DNA from: Mesorhizobium loti
GTDB lineage: Bacteria; Pseudomonadota; Alphaproteobacteria; Rhizobiales; Rhizobiaceae
Reading direction: 5' to 3'
NCBI RefSeq assembly: GCF_002858745.1
Contig: NZ_PJRO01000007.1
Coordinates: 1 to 60,490, forward strand
DNA: 60,490 nt
Part shown: positions 60,317 through 60,490 of the stretch, in pieces
Layout: each line of letters begins with the position of its first letter
Numbering within the stretch: position 1 is the stretch's first letter
Translations under genes and position numbers: made by a program
The notes under the pieces: generated by a model
The model's database searches: none
Told to the model about the DNA's origin: nothing
The model's input: only the letters and a program-made list of their open reading frames with translations

Positions 60317-60490
60317 CCTCAGGCGCCGGCGCGGCCCATCCGGGCCGCTTGGCTGACGCGCCAACGGGCGCGGCGCGCGGTCGCGCGCTCGGTCATTTGC
60401 AATGACCGTCAGTAAAGGACCGGAGGTTCCGGATGCTGGCGCATCCGGAACGCCTCAAGCGCCGGCCCGGCCCATCCGGGCCGCTTGGCT
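60317..60490. repeat. Hairpin array with direct repeat after the capsid gene
   Basis: A 38-base unit (CCTCAAGCGCCGGC.CGGCCC, then ATCCGGGCCGCTTGGCT) occurs at 60317-60354 and 60453-60490, 136 bases apart, and the second touches the window end. Between them lie three hairpins: GCGCGC / GCGCGC (60373-60388), GGTCATT-TGC-AATGACC (60391-60407) and GTTCCGGATGC-TGGC-GCATCCGGAAC (60426-60451). Confidence 0.8.

Noticed and set aside
59321..60364. 347-codon minus-strand frame over the capsid gene
   Set aside because: Low-information antisense reading; the plus strand has an ideal ribosome site and capsid-like protein.

Overview
The window looks like chromosome of a Rhizobiales alphaproteobacterium, most likely Mesorhizobium or a close relative. 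This rests on high GC, the crowd of LysR/AraC regulators and sugar-type ABC importers, DUF1127 mini-proteins, and several families of dispersed palindromic intergenic repeats typical of that group. Assignment is by gene style and repeats only; there is no rRNA or tRNA in the window to fix it.

Layout. 1-3.6 kb: tail of a receiver-domain protein, a GcvA-like LysR gene divergent from a DUF1127 gene and a methyltransferase, a GFA-type zinc protein, and an AraC regulator. 3.7-7.2 kb: a 1,174-residue autotransporter divergent from that AraC gene. 7.3-14.7 kb: a complete carbohydrate ABC importer (binding protein, two permeases, UgpC-type ATPase) whose operon also encodes a 676-residue fusion of a Gfo/Idh/MocA dehydrogenase and an aldo/keto reductase, with a divergent AraC regulator. 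14.7-18.2 kb: SDR/LysR pair and an EAL phosphodiesterase. 18.5-26 kb: a nucleobase/nucleoside locus with a BMP-type binding protein, double ATPase, two permeases, a CodA-like deaminase (chained by ATGA overlaps) and an NCS2 permease. 26-29.8 kb: LysR with divergent DUF3237 and DUF1127, a broken RidA gene and a LuxR-type regulator.

29.9-43.4 kb is a patchwork of small secreted or membrane proteins without assigned function, single enzymes (tautomerase, SDR, serine hydrolase, nucleoside hydrolase, VOC protein), and long inverted-repeat elements at 31.6, 36.4-36.9 and 41.0-41.2 kb. 43.9-52 kb is a coherent SorC-controlled catabolic operon: binding protein, two permeases, PfkB kinase, amidohydrolase, BtpA/SgcQ-family protein and ATPase, with three start/stop overlaps. 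Its substrate cannot be read from the sequence, and it is the best candidate here for an undescribed pathway.

52-60.5 kb starts with debris (an Hsp90/HtpG-like fragment abutting an IS3-type transposase remnant) and then a tailed-phage packaging and head module: small and large terminase, P22-type portal, a spike-base-like protein, a small overlapping gene, scaffold-like protein and capsid protein. Host-type dispersed repeats lie between terminase and portal and after the portal, and a hairpin array with a direct repeat follows the capsid gene at the window edge. Only the head module is visible; the rest of the prophage lies to the right.
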